Assembly: GCF_023973825.1 (NCBI RefSeq)
Contig: NC_090127.1
Location: forward strand, 840,001-904,000
Direction: 5' to 3'
From: Plasmodium brasilianum
Lineage: Eukaryota > Apicomplexa > Aconoidasida > Haemosporida > Plasmodiidae
Length of the DNA stretch: 64,000 nucleotides
A program made the translations under genes and the position numbers. Within the stretch, counting starts at the first letter, position 1, and every line of letters starts with the position of its first letter. Positions 23,001-33,902 of the stretch are shown here, one piece after another. The notes beneath the pieces were generated by a model that was given only the letters and a program-made list of their open reading frames with translations, was not told the origin of the DNA and ran no database searches.

Positions 23001-26000
23001 GCATATTGATAGAGGGGATAATAACCATATAGGTATAAATTTGAATAATAATTGTTCAGTTAATAATAATACATCACACTGTACAAAAGAAATGAATGAA
23101 GAAAAATACAGTATTTGTAAAAACGATATTTCAAATAATAACTACAACACATTATTACTTATGTATAACCAGAACAATGAGGAATTAAATGAGAACGTAA
23201 GTGAGAACATAAATGAGGAAATAATTGAGGACATAACTGAGGATGTAAACGAGGCTAATAATGAATCGAACTGTAATATGCAAAATGTTGCTATAGATCC
23301 AATTTATCTTCTGGAAAATATGAATAATCAGTCAGCTAGTGGTACAAATAATACCATGATTAATAATTATACGAATTACGAGAGTGTACACCTAATGCCA
23401 ATAGAAGATGCAGAATCAGAGTATGCTAGTAAGATGGGCTATTATGAAACGGTTAACGAACAGCTAAATGACGAAAGGGACTACGACTATTTGAGCAATC
23501 AAGCAAACGGTAATAACAACAACAATAGCAATGGAAATGGCAATACCAATGACAATAGCAATAACTATAGTATTAACAACTGTAATAATAATAACTACAG
23601 CAATATGTGCAATAATAATATCTGCAATGATAAAAACTGCAATGATAATAACTGCAATGATAATAACTGCAGTAATAACTTCAATGATAATAACTGCAAT
23701 GATAATAACTGCAGTAATAACTTCAATAACAGCAATGATCAGTGGATGCATCATGTTAAAAGTTATCCTGTCGAGGATAGCGCGGTGCTACCAATTAACG
23801 TAAGCAGCAGTTTTAATTCTAGTAATTACACAATGCTTTCCAATAATAGTTTAAATGGAGAAGCTATAATTCCTGCATATATCAGTAACACATATAATGA
23901 ACCGATGTTAAATAATTACAATAGCGGTAACGATAACAACAACAGAAGTAGCGCCAATGGCGATAATAGTAATGACAATAATAACAGCTTAGACAGTGAT
24001 AACCATAATAACATTAACAACATGAACATTAGCATGAATAACATGGATAATCCACTAAGCAATCTGAATATGCTGGTAATTCCTAAAATAAAAGGAGTTC
24101 GTTTTGACAAATCTGGAAGGAGATGGGTGGCTAGCTGGAGCCAAAATGGAAATCAAAAAAGACAGTATTTCCCTGTAAAAAAATTTGGTCAAACACAAGC
24201 AAAATATCTAGCTATTTATGCCCGAATAAAGGCTGTTAAATTCATGCAAAGAAAATCTCAACGATCGAATGAAAATAAGAGGGCCTATTCAAAAAAATCG
24301 TTAACAAGAGGTAAAGTAAAAGCAAACCCGAATGAGGAGAACAATAATGATGATGATAATGATGATGACGATGATGGTGATAATGACAATTACAATTACA
24401 ATGATCATATTGAAGATTGTATGGATGATAAAGACATATTGGAGGAAAATAATTCAAGTATTCATAGTAACTGTACAGTACCAAATGAAGGAATATATAA
24501 TGATTGGACGGATGAAGCATATTTAGCAAATTATGAGGAATATATAAATGAAGAGAATGAAAATTTTATGCACGATGTTGATATAGCGCTGGCGGCAAAT
24601 CTAGCTGCAAATCTGTCAGTAAATGAAAGTGGAAACAATTTTCAAGATGGTAGTATTAGTAGTAATAATAATAATAATAATTTAATATATGATCCTGAAC
24701 ATAAAGCAATGGAAAATGTAATGGGTCTTCCGCATAACATGGAAAGTAATGCTTGCACTTTAGGAGAAAATGATTTTATCTTTAATTATAATAATAACCT
24801 TAACTGTGATAATAATGTTAGTGGGTTTCCAAATATTGACGATCCTAACTGTGATTTATATGTTATAAATGGTGCAATAGTAGGAAGAGATCAATTAGAA
24901 GAGCAAATACAGCAACAGATGGAAGAACAAATGGAGCAGCAAATGCAGAATGAGGTTCAGCAGCAAATCGAAGAAGAAATCCAACAGCAAATATATTTCC
25001 AGGTAGACAACATAAACAACGACATAAATGAGGTAGATGGGGTGGATGAGGTGCACGAGGCAGAGGGCATGCCTATTTTCAATTCTCATAATGCGGAACA
25101 TGAAAAATTTATAATAGACAACAACAACAACAGCAGCAACAACAATATTATTGTAAAGAATGATACGGGAGAATATAATACAGCACAGTTGAGTAATGTG
25201 TATAAAAATGAAATAGGAAATTTGGAAAGGAATGAAAATGTAAATGGACAAATAAACAATTTTATTCATCGTGATAATCAAACCATGATGAACCTTCAAG
25301 ATATAAAAGATAATAGATTATGTGAATATAAAATAAAAAAAGAAGGGGATGAACAAAGTAATATACACAAAAGGTATAGCGTAAAAGAAGAACAAGACAA
25401 GCATAAGAAGCAGAGGGGAAGACGTCTTAAGGGGTATATTAAGAGGGAAAAAGGCATATATAGTTGTGTACAAGGAGAGCAAGATGCAGGTGCAGAGAAG
25501 GAGCCAAACGAAGAAAAAGGAATGTATGTGAAGAAAAAGGAAGAACAAATAGAAGGTCCACAAACTACGGAGGAACAAAACAATCAATGGAAAGAAGGAG
25601 ATACCGCAAGGGAAAACTATGATGGACCTGAGATAAATTGTGGAGAGAATAATCAGCAGAACGGCTCATTCGAAATAAATATGAGTAGCCAAAATGATGT
25701 AATAGTAAACTTTCACTTAGATACTGCAGATGAATTGTGTGATGTAAAGGAAAATTTGCAAAACAGAAATGATATAGACGAGGATTTAGCTAAGCTTATA
25801 TTAAGAATAGAGAGATTAAAGAGGAGAACGATAAACATTATAGTGGATTCAAATGAACAACTGAGTGTGCAGTTAATTGAGGGACAAACTGAAATCAATG
25901 GCAGAATGGATAAAATAAAGAAGCTCCAGTTAAATGAAAAAGTAGCACTGTATCATCAATTAAAAAAGTACTACGTTAGGGAGGACTATATAATTTATCA

Positions 26001-29000
26001 AAGTGGAAATATCATTTCAGCGCGAAATGGTAGTAGTAGCAATAGGGGTAGCAGTAATGGGGGTAATAACTTAAGAAATGTCCAAGGTGGCAGTGAGAAC
26101 ATGACAAATGATAGTGTAATGGAAGAGAATGAAAACAAAGTATTACACATCATGGAGAGAGAACAATTTATAGAAAATGGTAACAATAATAATAATATAC
26201 AAGAAATAAAACATAAAATTAGAAAAACAAGTGATAGTAGTAGAAAGGAACATTCGCAATTTATAAAACTAGAGAAGAACTCAAGTAATAATGGAAGTAA
26301 GGAAAACAAATTTATACATGTAATAAACGGCGATACAAAAGCAGTCCATGGGAATGGTAGAAATAGTAGTAAAGAAAATGGCAAAGACAGTGGTAAATGT
26401 GATAACAGTCGAGATGCTAACTATCTTTCAAGTGAAAATAATAATGAAATTACTTTAAAAGGAGAATTGGATGTTAATTTAAACTCGAATATGTATGTAA
26501 CTAGTAGGGACGAAAATGATTTGCAAATCAAAAACGAGGCTGTAAATTTCATTAAGGCAAGTTCAGAGATAAATACAAATAAGAGAAGATGTAGAAGTAC
26601 AAGTAGTAGTGATTTCAACAGAAATATGTTTAATACGAAATATTCTAACGCTGAAGGTATTAAAAAGCAAAGAAGCTTAGAGACTGTGGAAGAATCACAA
26701 ACGTGTAGCTACGTAGATAAAAACATGTTGAAGAGTATAATGAGCAGTAATAATAATAGCAGCTATATCAACAGAAACTACAACAATAATAATACTTGGG
26801 CAAATATAGCGGATGATAGAAACTTAAATAGATCTTCCGAAATAGTAAATGAAACCGCTGGTAATAATAAATTGGCTGTTTCACATTGTTCCCAACAAAG
26901 TGATAGCTCATTTGATAATATGAACATATTGATCAGTAAGCCCGGACTCGACAATACTTCGTCCACCACTGCCACGATTGCTGCTACAGTACCATCCGTA
27001 CATGCGTCTGATAATTGTAGTAATAGCGGAAGCAATAATAGCGGCAGTGGTAATATAAGCTGTAGTAGCGGTAACACAAATGTCTACAGGGAGATAACCA
27101 GTTCAGGTATACTATGCGCGAGTGGAGATCGAGTGGAAGATATTTATATTAGATATCGTTCAACTAGTGTAAACAGAGATAATATTCATAATAAAAAAGA
27201 TAATGAAAAGAATATGAATTATGCAACAGGAAACAATTTAAATGAAATGAATCATAATCGAAGGAACATGGATAACAGAGTTAACAATGAAAATTTTGAA
27301 AATTGCATTTTGAATCCAAACGATGGTAATAAAGTGAATGGTGATGAGGATAATGAAAAGAATCTATTAACCTTAGTACGAAGCAGCATTGATAATAATA
27401 CATCAAATGGTTCACGTAATAATATTATACCTAACAGAAATAATAGCATGGATGAAGGAGATATGGTAAATAATAAAAATAAAAGAAAAATGGTCCACGT
27501 AAATTCGTGTACAAATAATGGAAGTAATATGATTGAAAATTATGGATATGGAAATGGGTTGAAAGGAGAACAAAATCAACGTATCTATAGTAATGGTGTA
27601 GTGTTAGGTAATATTAATAATAATAATTATTATGATGATAATGATGACAATTATGGTGCTTCTGCAAAATTACCATATATACCGGAGAATACTAGTTACG
27701 ACTCTGATAATTTTATGGTATATAAGGATAATCAAAGTTTCAACAATATTAGTAGTGTAGTTTATGATATGAATCAAAAAGATAACAACGATTTTGACAA
27801 TTCCACATTTATACATTCTAATAATCACCTAGGTGAATACAATCATATTAACAGTATCCTGGCGAGGGTGAACCCCAGCTCTGACAATGAAGAAATTGAC
27901 GATAAAGAAGTGGAAGAGGTGAATGGTAAAGAAGTTGATAGTGAAGTAGTTGACTATAACGATGACAATAACACCAGTAACAGCACCCCGCATCATCAGG
28001 ACTATGCAAACCCCTTGAATTACGCTTTTAATAATATGAATAGCAATTTTCATAACATCGTAAATAACACGTTTATAGATAACAAGGAAAATAACATCAA
28101 TAGAGATATTTTAAACCAATGTAATATAGGAACAAATTATAATTTAAGCTACTTGAATAACAATAGTAATGGCAATTTTGTAGACTGTAATAATATTAAT
28201 AATAATAATAATGTTGATGATGTTGCATATGCTGAACTGTATGAATACCACGAGGATGATGAAATAGTGAATCAAGTTCTAGATGAAGTGGTAGATGATG
28301 TAGTAGATGATGTAGTAGATGAAATTATAGGAGAAGGAGAAAATTGTGAAAATGGACCAAGAGAATATATAATGAATGCATCCCCTTTAGCTACATTGGA
28401 TACAAATGATTATAATGCATTTCATTTGAGAAATTTTTTGTATGGGCAGAATACACCTTGTAATACTGATAATGCAGGTGATAACTGTAACTATGAGCAC
28501 AGGAATATTAACATCGAAATGTATAGTAGCAATAATAATAACATCAATAGCGTTAGCAACGTTAGAAGTGTTAATAACATTAATCATATAAGTAATAATA
28601 ATCACGTTAAAAGGGGCGCTAATAATGGCAATAGTAATGGAAATATTGATGGAAGTAATGGTGGAAGTAATGGTGGAAATAGTGGTAGAAGTAATGGTGG
28701 AAGTAGTGGTGGAAATAGTGGTAGAAGTAATGGTAGAAGTAATGGTGGAAGTAATGGTGGAAATAGTGGTAGAAGTAATAATAACAGGGCAAATTCTACC
28801 ATGAACGTTATCTATGATAACAATTTCGCCTTTATGAACGGGGAATACATAGGTGCGCGAAATACGACAGATAATAATATAGTAACTGAGGATAACGTAG
28901 ATATCGATGTGGACAATACGGATATATTATACTCGGATAATAACGTAAATGTTTTTAATATTATTCATTCGACTAACAGTTCGAACTGCTATAATTATGG

Positions 29001-29406
29001 TACTAATAACAAGAATAATACTTACAGCATTATGAATAACACGAATGGCACGACTAACACGAATAGCACTACTAACTCTGCCAACACGAACAGTATAAAT
29101 AACGTTTACAGTATGCACTACAACAATTTTAGTACTCATAACAATACTGACTACTTAAGCGAAAAAGACAACATTGTAGACTCATCAGATGCCTTCGTTT
29201 TTATGAACGATGTGAATAATTTCACACAAGATCATATTTCAAATGAAAATATGCAAAGCCAAATGACACAGGATAACAGCAGAGTGCTAAAAAATTATAA
29301 TATATGTAATGATTATTATAATAATGATAAGAATAAAAATAACATAAATACTAATTGTAATGCAAATTATGCAAATGGTGCTTACAATAATTATATCTAT
29401 ATGTAA
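20095..29406 (+). CDS. ApiAP2 transcription factor, AP2-G3/AP2-FG type by synteny
   Basis: A 3103-residue, single-exon, Asn/Ser/Asp-rich protein with one plant-like AP2 DNA-binding domain at about 1330-1386 (KIKGVRFDKSGRRWVASW, then the YFPVKKFG strand and a helix QAKYLAIYARIKAVKFMQ). Position next to MCM4 matches, from memory, P. falciparum PF3D7_1317200 (AP2-G3; its rodent-parasite orthologue is AP2-FG), needed for female gametocyte gene expression; that role is inferred by synteny. Outside the AP2 domain there are 16 tandem NNISSV/NNISSA units (about 222-318), a Cys-Asn-Asp repeat (about 1180-1210), a Gln/Glu coiled-coil stretch (about 1600-1637), a second ordered-looking helical island (about 1890-1980) and Gly-Ser-Asn repeats (about 2845-2900). 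The start follows the Plasmodium-like context aacaaaATG. The very long upstream spacer suggests complex regulation. Confidence 0.9.
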   Translation: MKDITDYSKINDSITCGSKENVEINYELSNGNQVIVHNEVNYFDDNNYIGAQEENDMINGNLCLEPNMSSEENYYNDNVKDVNNYECIILDNKNNRIENIAEEYNIDNIDKEILINGKNLLGKKVYNCIINENVNSLINVNRQIINDSKLLNLKNLGYDVTYANNSPSIANDDIQNVEDNENLNYVSTLLNESTNMYHEDNNVQVGNSSDEGTINNNINNVDNISSVNNISSVNNISSVNNISSVNNISSVNNISSANNISSVNNISSVNNISSANNISSVNNISSVNNISSVNNISSANNISSVNNISSANNISSVNNNFSSNNDITNNNIESYISVLYNSNVVSQDNIGNSTFTENLNYVNNYSNVPMEGDRAVIKQTGREDEEDMGNQSADIIMNDINEQTFVEQNGSDSRDDKFMYFNNIPYSINNNNNSTNNSYTYTNYMKSTANHFIDSNNENYSYEVDAKNNVYINNFIANLNKCPVNTLTNVSSCNTVKTNYNICNSGSSNNNSSSFMGNGNSTVSSSNQGHLINNKSSNGRSSYNKTVKKYSMKNCEMINTNSTVSVDTAFLNNYEEEEDEEKQSSNHNNNGSGSSDRNNSENDNGKDNSNGNNSSNKGGGNNKNNNNNNNNRNNYGSNRRNNKKNGGNSSCVKRNNAMCREKKELMIVDTNFDQIGNVHLENNDCRNNTDILNTFNDENHVKLNSNYSRDENTNNCMNLSNLNGSDHSMICSNPDNNRKVEVKKEDIKKFTDNNSCTYMDSRICNNNMNGSCYRNFISKSEGNDVKMHSIANGSIITNSELLTGVVSGINDNVVDNRSLNGSNNNISCSKNNLDISENMNNSEENFAIYQPNENGIFNSVNVDNGNLNYVEENSYSNEVDEYNVEDDYSLNDSYDINMYNGLIANNSNENSSNNNHNVNHKLNGGSHYNVHNHINIKDMNVHIKNMENFANELVPSCIICNQEEYLNKGHIDRGDNNHIGINLNNNCSVNNNTSHCTKEMNEEKYSICKNDISNNNYNTLLLMYNQNNEELNENVSENINEEIIEDITEDVNEANNESNCNMQNVAIDPIYLLENMNNQSASGTNNTMINNYTNYESVHLMPIEDAESEYASKMGYYETVNEQLNDERDYDYLSNQANGNNNNNSNGNGNTNDNSNNYSINNCNNNNYSNMCNNNICNDKNCNDNNCNDNNCSNNFNDNNCNDNNCSNNFNNSNDQWMHHVKSYPVEDSAVLPINVSSSFNSSNYTMLSNNSLNGEAIIPAYISNTYNEPMLNNYNSGNDNNNRSSANGDNSNDNNNSLDSDNHNNINNMNISMNNMDNPLSNLNMLVIPKIKGVRFDKSGRRWVASWSQNGNQKRQYFPVKKFGQTQAKYLAIYARIKAVKFMQRKSQRSNENKRAYSKKSLTRGKVKANPNEENNNDDDNDDDDDGDNDNYNYNDHIEDCMDDKDILEENNSSIHSNCTVPNEGIYNDWTDEAYLANYEEYINEENENFMHDVDIALAANLAANLSVNESGNNFQDGSISSNNNNNNLIYDPEHKAMENVMGLPHNMESNACTLGENDFIFNYNNNLNCDNNVSGFPNIDDPNCDLYVINGAIVGRDQLEEQIQQQMEEQMEQQMQNEVQQQIEEEIQQQIYFQVDNINNDINEVDGVDEVHEAEGMPIFNSHNAEHEKFIIDNNNNSSNNNIIVKNDTGEYNTAQLSNVYKNEIGNLERNENVNGQINNFIHRDNQTMMNLQDIKDNRLCEYKIKKEGDEQSNIHKRYSVKEEQDKHKKQRGRRLKGYIKREKGIYSCVQGEQDAGAEKEPNEEKGMYVKKKEEQIEGPQTTEEQNNQWKEGDTARENYDGPEINCGENNQQNGSFEINMSSQNDVIVNFHLDTADELCDVKENLQNRNDIDEDLAKLILRIERLKRRTINIIVDSNEQLSVQLIEGQTEINGRMDKIKKLQLNEKVALYHQLKKYYVREDYIIYQSGNIISARNGSSSNRGSSNGGNNLRNVQGGSENMTNDSVMEENENKVLHIMEREQFIENGNNNNNIQEIKHKIRKTSDSSRKEHSQFIKLEKNSSNNGSKENKFIHVINGDTKAVHGNGRNSSKENGKDSGKCDNSRDANYLSSENNNEITLKGELDVNLNSNMYVTSRDENDLQIKNEAVNFIKASSEINTNKRRCRSTSSSDFNRNMFNTKYSNAEGIKKQRSLETVEESQTCSYVDKNMLKSIMSSNNNSSYINRNYNNNNTWANIADDRNLNRSSEIVNETAGNNKLAVSHCSQQSDSSFDNMNILISKPGLDNTSSTTATIAATVPSVHASDNCSNSGSNNSGSGNISCSSGNTNVYREITSSGILCASGDRVEDIYIRYRSTSVNRDNIHNKKDNEKNMNYATGNNLNEMNHNRRNMDNRVNNENFENCILNPNDGNKVNGDEDNEKNLLTLVRSSIDNNTSNGSRNNIIPNRNNSMDEGDMVNNKNKRKMVHVNSCTNNGSNMIENYGYGNGLKGEQNQRIYSNGVVLGNINNNNYYDDNDDNYGASAKLPYIPENTSYDSDNFMVYKDNQSFNNISSVVYDMNQKDNNDFDNSTFIHSNNHLGEYNHINSILARVNPSSDNEEIDDKEVEEVNGKEVDSEVVDYNDDNNTSNSTPHHQDYANPLNYAFNNMNSNFHNIVNNTFIDNKENNINRDILNQCNIGTNYNLSYLNNNSNGNFVDCNNINNNNNVDDVAYAELYEYHEDDEIVNQVLDEVVDDVVDDVVDEIIGEGENCENGPREYIMNASPLATLDTNDYNAFHLRNFLYGQNTPCNTDNAGDNCNYEHRNINIEMYSSNNNNINSVSNVRSVNNINHISNNNHVKRGANNGNSNGNIDGSNGGSNGGNSGRSNGGSSGGNSGRSNGRSNGGSNGGNSGRSNNNRANSTMNVIYDNNFAFMNGEYIGARNTTDNNIVTEDNVDIDVDNTDILYSDNNVNVFNIIHSTNSSNCYNYGTNNKNNTYSIMNNTNGTTNTNSTTNSANTNSINNVYSMHYNNFSTHNNTDYLSEKDNIVDSSDAFVFMNDVNNFTQDHISNENMQSQMTQDNSRVLKNYNICNDYYNNDKNKNNINTNCNANYANGAYNNYIYM
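20757..21048 (+). repeat. 18-bp coding tandem repeat (NNISSV/A), 16 copies
   Basis: The unit aacaatattagcagtgtt repeats 16 times in frame with the ApiAP2 gene; four copies carry gct (Ala) for gtt (Val). The repeat is nearly perfect at DNA level, implying recent slippage or unequal exchange. It also keeps one other plus frame and one minus frame open, producing spurious hydrophobic ORFs. Confidence 0.93.
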
Positions 29407-29638
29407 AACCTTTGGCTATTTCTGTGTGCTATGCATAAGTGTACATTATAGCGTGTGTGTATTTGAGCGCGTATAGTATATCTTTATATATATATATATC
29501 CCTTTTTTTTTAATTTAAAAAAAGAAATTCAAGTATTCTTTAAAATTTTTTTTTAAAATATCATTTTTGCATAATACTCATATTGCGTCGCGCTTTTTTT
29601 CTCCATTTATATGCTAGAATCAGCAGGTGTAGAAAAAG

Positions 29639-29693
<55 letters not shown>

Positions 29694-30668
29694 TCTTATT
29701 TTATAATTTACGTCTTAATGATATTTCATTACATGCATGGCTATATTTGCATAGTCGCAATTGCAGTAGAGTATATATATACGTGTAAACACATTTATGT
29801 GCATATTTATTCATCCATACATCCTTGTTTTAGTACGCTCTTACAGTTCACATATTTACATGTATTATGTATGTATTATTTTTATGAAGAAAGAATAACA
29901 GTAGTTTAATAGGTACGTGTATATATGCATATAAACACGTGCTTATTCTTTTTTGTAGTTTTTTTTTTTCATCCATTTTTTATGTTTAAAATTTAATTTC
30001 TTTTAATATTTAAAAAAAAAAATTTCTTTTTGAGGTCTTTTTTATATTTTGTATTTTTGCAAAAATATACCTCTTAGAAAACGTTGAAGTTTTCAATTCT
30101 TGCAACAATCTTTGCGTTTTTCACGAATTTGAATTTATGTACACAGCCTTTTGTCCATGCAATAACTCTATGTTAATTTTTCAGTTTGTCAAGGAAAAAA
30201 AAAGTAAATTACGCTAGTACAATTTTACTTTTTTTTTAAATGTCATATGCTTTTTACTGCACTTCTAAATAAGTAAACACCATAAACAACAAAGTCGATA
30301 ATTAAAAAAAAAAAATTAAAAGGAAAAAAGAGTAAGAGAAAAATCATATTTCCTCTCCAGTGATATATGTGTTCATAAACACACAACACATATCTATACT
30401 TCATACACATTGGAATGACGTCCAATTTGTACGGTTCGTAAAACTCGTACATTTAATTTTGCTTTTATTTTGTTTTGCTAGTTACACGTACACATAAAAA
30501 AATAAAAAAAAAATTGAACTATAAAAAATAAAGCTGAAATGTAACAAAAAAAAAAATATGAAATGCATAAACTCAGTAAAAAAAATACGAAATTCATAAA
30601 TGGAGACATTAAAAAAAATGCTGCAATATATTAAGTTGAAAAATAAAAATTAAAGTGATAATATACTA
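29407..30668. other. Convergent intergenic region after the ApiAP2 gene
   Basis: Spacer between the 3' ends of the ApiAP2 gene (+) and the RRM-like gene (-). It holds a long (TA)n run at 29643-29687 and poly(A)/poly(T). Nothing gene-like was found. Confidence 0.75.
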
Positions 30669-32387
30669 TTATTTGTTGTAAGAAAGAAATTTATTTTTTT
30701 TTGAAACGTAGTCGAGAATATGTGTAGACATATCACTGTCTGTATCGGAGTTACTTTCATTTTTTCTGTTTATATAATCATTTTTCATAGCCCCCTTTTT
30801 CTTTTTTTTTAACTCTGATTTAACATAAGTATTCAGGACATCTTTTAAACTCGTATTAAACCATGCAAATAGAGGATGTCTATTCATATTCAAGGACTTA
30901 TTTAACGCATCATAAACATTATCAGATGTTTGAAAAAATTCTGCATATTCTCTTTTCAATAAATCTATAATGTTGTAATCTAAATACCCTCCATGGTTAT
31001 ACAGCTCATCTTTTTTAATTTGTTCTTCTATATGCAAATCTAATTTCCTTACTTCAGCTTTTAGTTTTTCTTTTAAATAAAGTACATAATTTTGTGAACT
31101 GTCTAAATGGTAAAACTCTACTAGGCACATACCTAAAGACTTACAATAATTTTCATCTTCTATAATTACAACTCTTTTAACTTTACCAATATTCTCACAA
31201 TGTTTCCTTATCAAAACATCATTTATAAAATAAAGTAAATTTAATAACAATAGATACTCTACTTTTTGTTCTCCTCCTCCTTCTATGTCTTCGATTGCTT
31301 GAGGAGCACCAAGAAATAGGCATGGATCTATTCAACCCAAGAAAAAAAAAAAAAATAAAATAAAATAAAATAAACAATAAACAATAAACAATAAAAAACG
31401 GAAAGAAAAAAATACAGAACGGACGTAAAAAAAAAAAGAAAATGACATATGTTATACTATTCACCACAAAGCTCTACATTTATTTGCCATTTCATTCAAT
31501 GAATATGAACATACATACACGTATAAACATACAATCGTTTTGTCATAAAAGAGGCCTACATAACAGGCATGCAACTGTGTGTTAAACATATGTAAAAGCG
31601 TGTATTAAGCCATTCCTGTTTTGCTTAATGCGCTTAGAATTTATAAATATATATACATATATATATACCTTTTTTGGTGTATGTTGCTTTTGCGCCGCTC
31701 AACTTTTTATATAAACTTTTTCTAGACCTTTCATACAATTGCTATAGTTTAATAGAGACAACAAAAAGGGAAAAGATAAGAAATTAATGGAATGGAATGA
31801 CAAAGAATGAAAAAGAAAATAAACGATATTTTTTACGTGTAAAAATTAACACATAATTTTATCGTAACACGAATTTGCGTTTATTTTACTTCTTTCGGTT
31901 TGACAACTTTTTCGACTTCCTTTTTTTTCTCTTCGACTTTTTTTTCAATCGTGCCCTACAAAGGGTAATTTTTTAAATATGTAGAATACTGTTTAATGTG
32001 GTAAAAAAAGGGGGAAAGAGTGGAAGGAACAAACATTACAAATGAAAAAAAAAAAAAATTTATACATATGTTTATACATATGAGTATAATTGCGTATAAG
32101 AGTGTACATATATGTATGTATGTGTGTGTACACGTTTGTTTGATTGTTTTTACGAATGTATATGTGCATATAAAATTCCAGTAAGCATACCAGGTTGTCT
32201 GCCTCTAACCCTTCATATAAATCTACTTCATCTTCATCTAACTTAAAAAAAAAAAAAAAAAATGAGAAATTACAAATACAGTTAACTTCTCACTTATTTT
32301 ATTTGTTAATCATGGCACTTAACACATTTTTACATTTTTTTTTTTTTATTTATTTTTTTTTTTTGCATGTACCTCTGAATAATTCAT
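30669..32387 (-). CDS. RRM-like RNA-binding protein with five exons
   Basis: I rebuilt this gene from splice sites; coding order is 32373-32387, 32191-32241, 31890-31955, 31669-31741, 30669-31327 (287 residues). All four introns are GT..AG and the phases agree: exon 4 ends with G, exon 5 opens with AT, giving Asp. The N-terminus is MNYSE then LDEDEVDLYEGLEADNL, an acidic head recalling the start of CPSF6/CFIm68 (VDLY-type motif), then a Lys/Glu-rich stretch. A segment with RRM-like pattern follows (YLLLLNLLYFINDVLIRKHC, then VKRVVIIED and LGMCLVEFYHLD), then helices and a Lys/Ser-rich tail. This would suit a pre-mRNA or 3'-end processing factor, but the family assignment is tentative. The gene is convergent with the ApiAP2 gene. 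Only exon 5 is obvious as an ORF; the small exons are each under 75 nt. Confidence 0.75.
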
Positions 32388-33902
32388 GAGTAATAAGAGT
32401 AATCACAAAAAATAATAGGGAGGTAATTTAAATTCATACACATGTGTATATATAAATATATACATACATACATACATATATGCATAAATAAGCGTATGTG
32501 TATACACACATATATACACTTATATATATATTAATATACGGCTCAAATGCGCTTTCATTTCATGTTATTCAGTGCTCAGTCAACAGACAATATATTATGA
32601 ATACTCCATAAAAGCAACTTTTCCAATATTAAAAAAAAAAAATACACAAAAATATTTACCTATAAAAATTTTTTTGCTATAACAGTTGTTTAAACAAAAC
32701 TAATAAATATTATTTGTACCTTCACATTTTATATCTTCCAAAAAAATATATATGTTTTATATCTTTTCAAACATATTACCTTCTTTTAAAAACATTGCGT
32801 TCACATATAAACCATACAATATTGTTGAACAATACGAAAAATATGTACATGTATACATATAAATAAATATATATAATATATATAGAGAGAGAGCATATAA
32901 AATAATAGTCCTGTAAATAAATGAAAAATAGTACTATATGAAATGATCGTCATACGGAATGAAAGTTTGTTCACAAATTATATTCTGTAAAAATATTCCA
33001 CAATAGATACATATATCATATATATACGTATATATAATACATATGTACGTTATATATATTTGTATACATACATGTAGATCTACGTATGTCGAATGTACGT
33101 GAAATATATAAATGTAGCATAGAATTCCATGTTTTTTCTTTTTTTTTCTTTTTCTACATTTAAGTATTAAGGATATTCCTAGTGACTCACGATATATTTC
33201 GTCATGCAAAAAGAAAAGGGGAAAAAATTAAACAAAATGAAATATATCAAAAAATAAACGAAAAGTAACGAAAAATATATGAAAAATATACTAGTATAAG
33301 AAATATAAATGTAAAATTAACAAAAAAGGAACAAATAAAAAACAATAGTAAAACGAATAAACATAAAAAGGCAAAAGGAAAGGCAAACAAAAAAAAAGAA
33401 TACTCAAAGAATAGCCTATACTACTTATGGTTAGGGGTCATGTTTCATACGAAAAAACGCAAAAAGTTTTCTACAAAAAATAAAAATATATATTATATAC
33501 GAACTGAAGTGATAAAAAATAAAAGATCAAGAAGCAAACAAGAAAGCAAGCAAATGAACAAACGAACGAACAAATCAGAAAAATATATAAGAAATAAGAA
33601 AAAATGAAGGAATAAAAAAAAAAAAATAAAATATATATATATAATATATATATAAAATATGCAAAAAAATAAACAAAAATATAATTAAAAAAATTAAGGA
33701 AAAAACATTTTAGCCGAAACTGTAACAAACAGTTATATTTATAAAAACACACCATTTTAAGCAAATCATTTAATCCCTCATATTTCATAATTTCACTGCA
33801 TTCATTATATTTTTTATTTTTGTTCCCGGTTTTTTACTTTATAATTATTTTTTTAGTTTTAATTTTTTACTCTATATTTTTGTGAAATTAAAAAAAAAAA
33901 TC
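32388..33902. other. Divergent intergenic region between the RRM-like and zinc-finger genes
   Basis: Promoter-bearing spacer between two divergently transcribed genes. A-rich on the plus strand in the second half, with (TA)n patches. Reverse-strand frames at 32934-33209 and 33471-33788 are Phe/Tyr/Ile-rich readings of A-rich sequence and are not called as genes. Confidence 0.7.

Noticed and set aside
28602..28802. Minus-strand Leu/Pro-rich frame
   Set aside because: Reverse reading of the Gly-Ser-Asn repeat of the ApiAP2 protein.
33471..33788. 105-codon minus-strand hydrophobic frame
   Set aside because: Phe/Tyr/Ile/Cys-rich reading of A-rich spacer; lacks Asp, Glu and Gly balance of true genes and spans TA and A runs.
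33882..33902. Upstream start of the zinc-finger gene
   Set aside because: The codon at 33882 is GTG; the first ATG in frame is 33903, immediately before the zinc finger.
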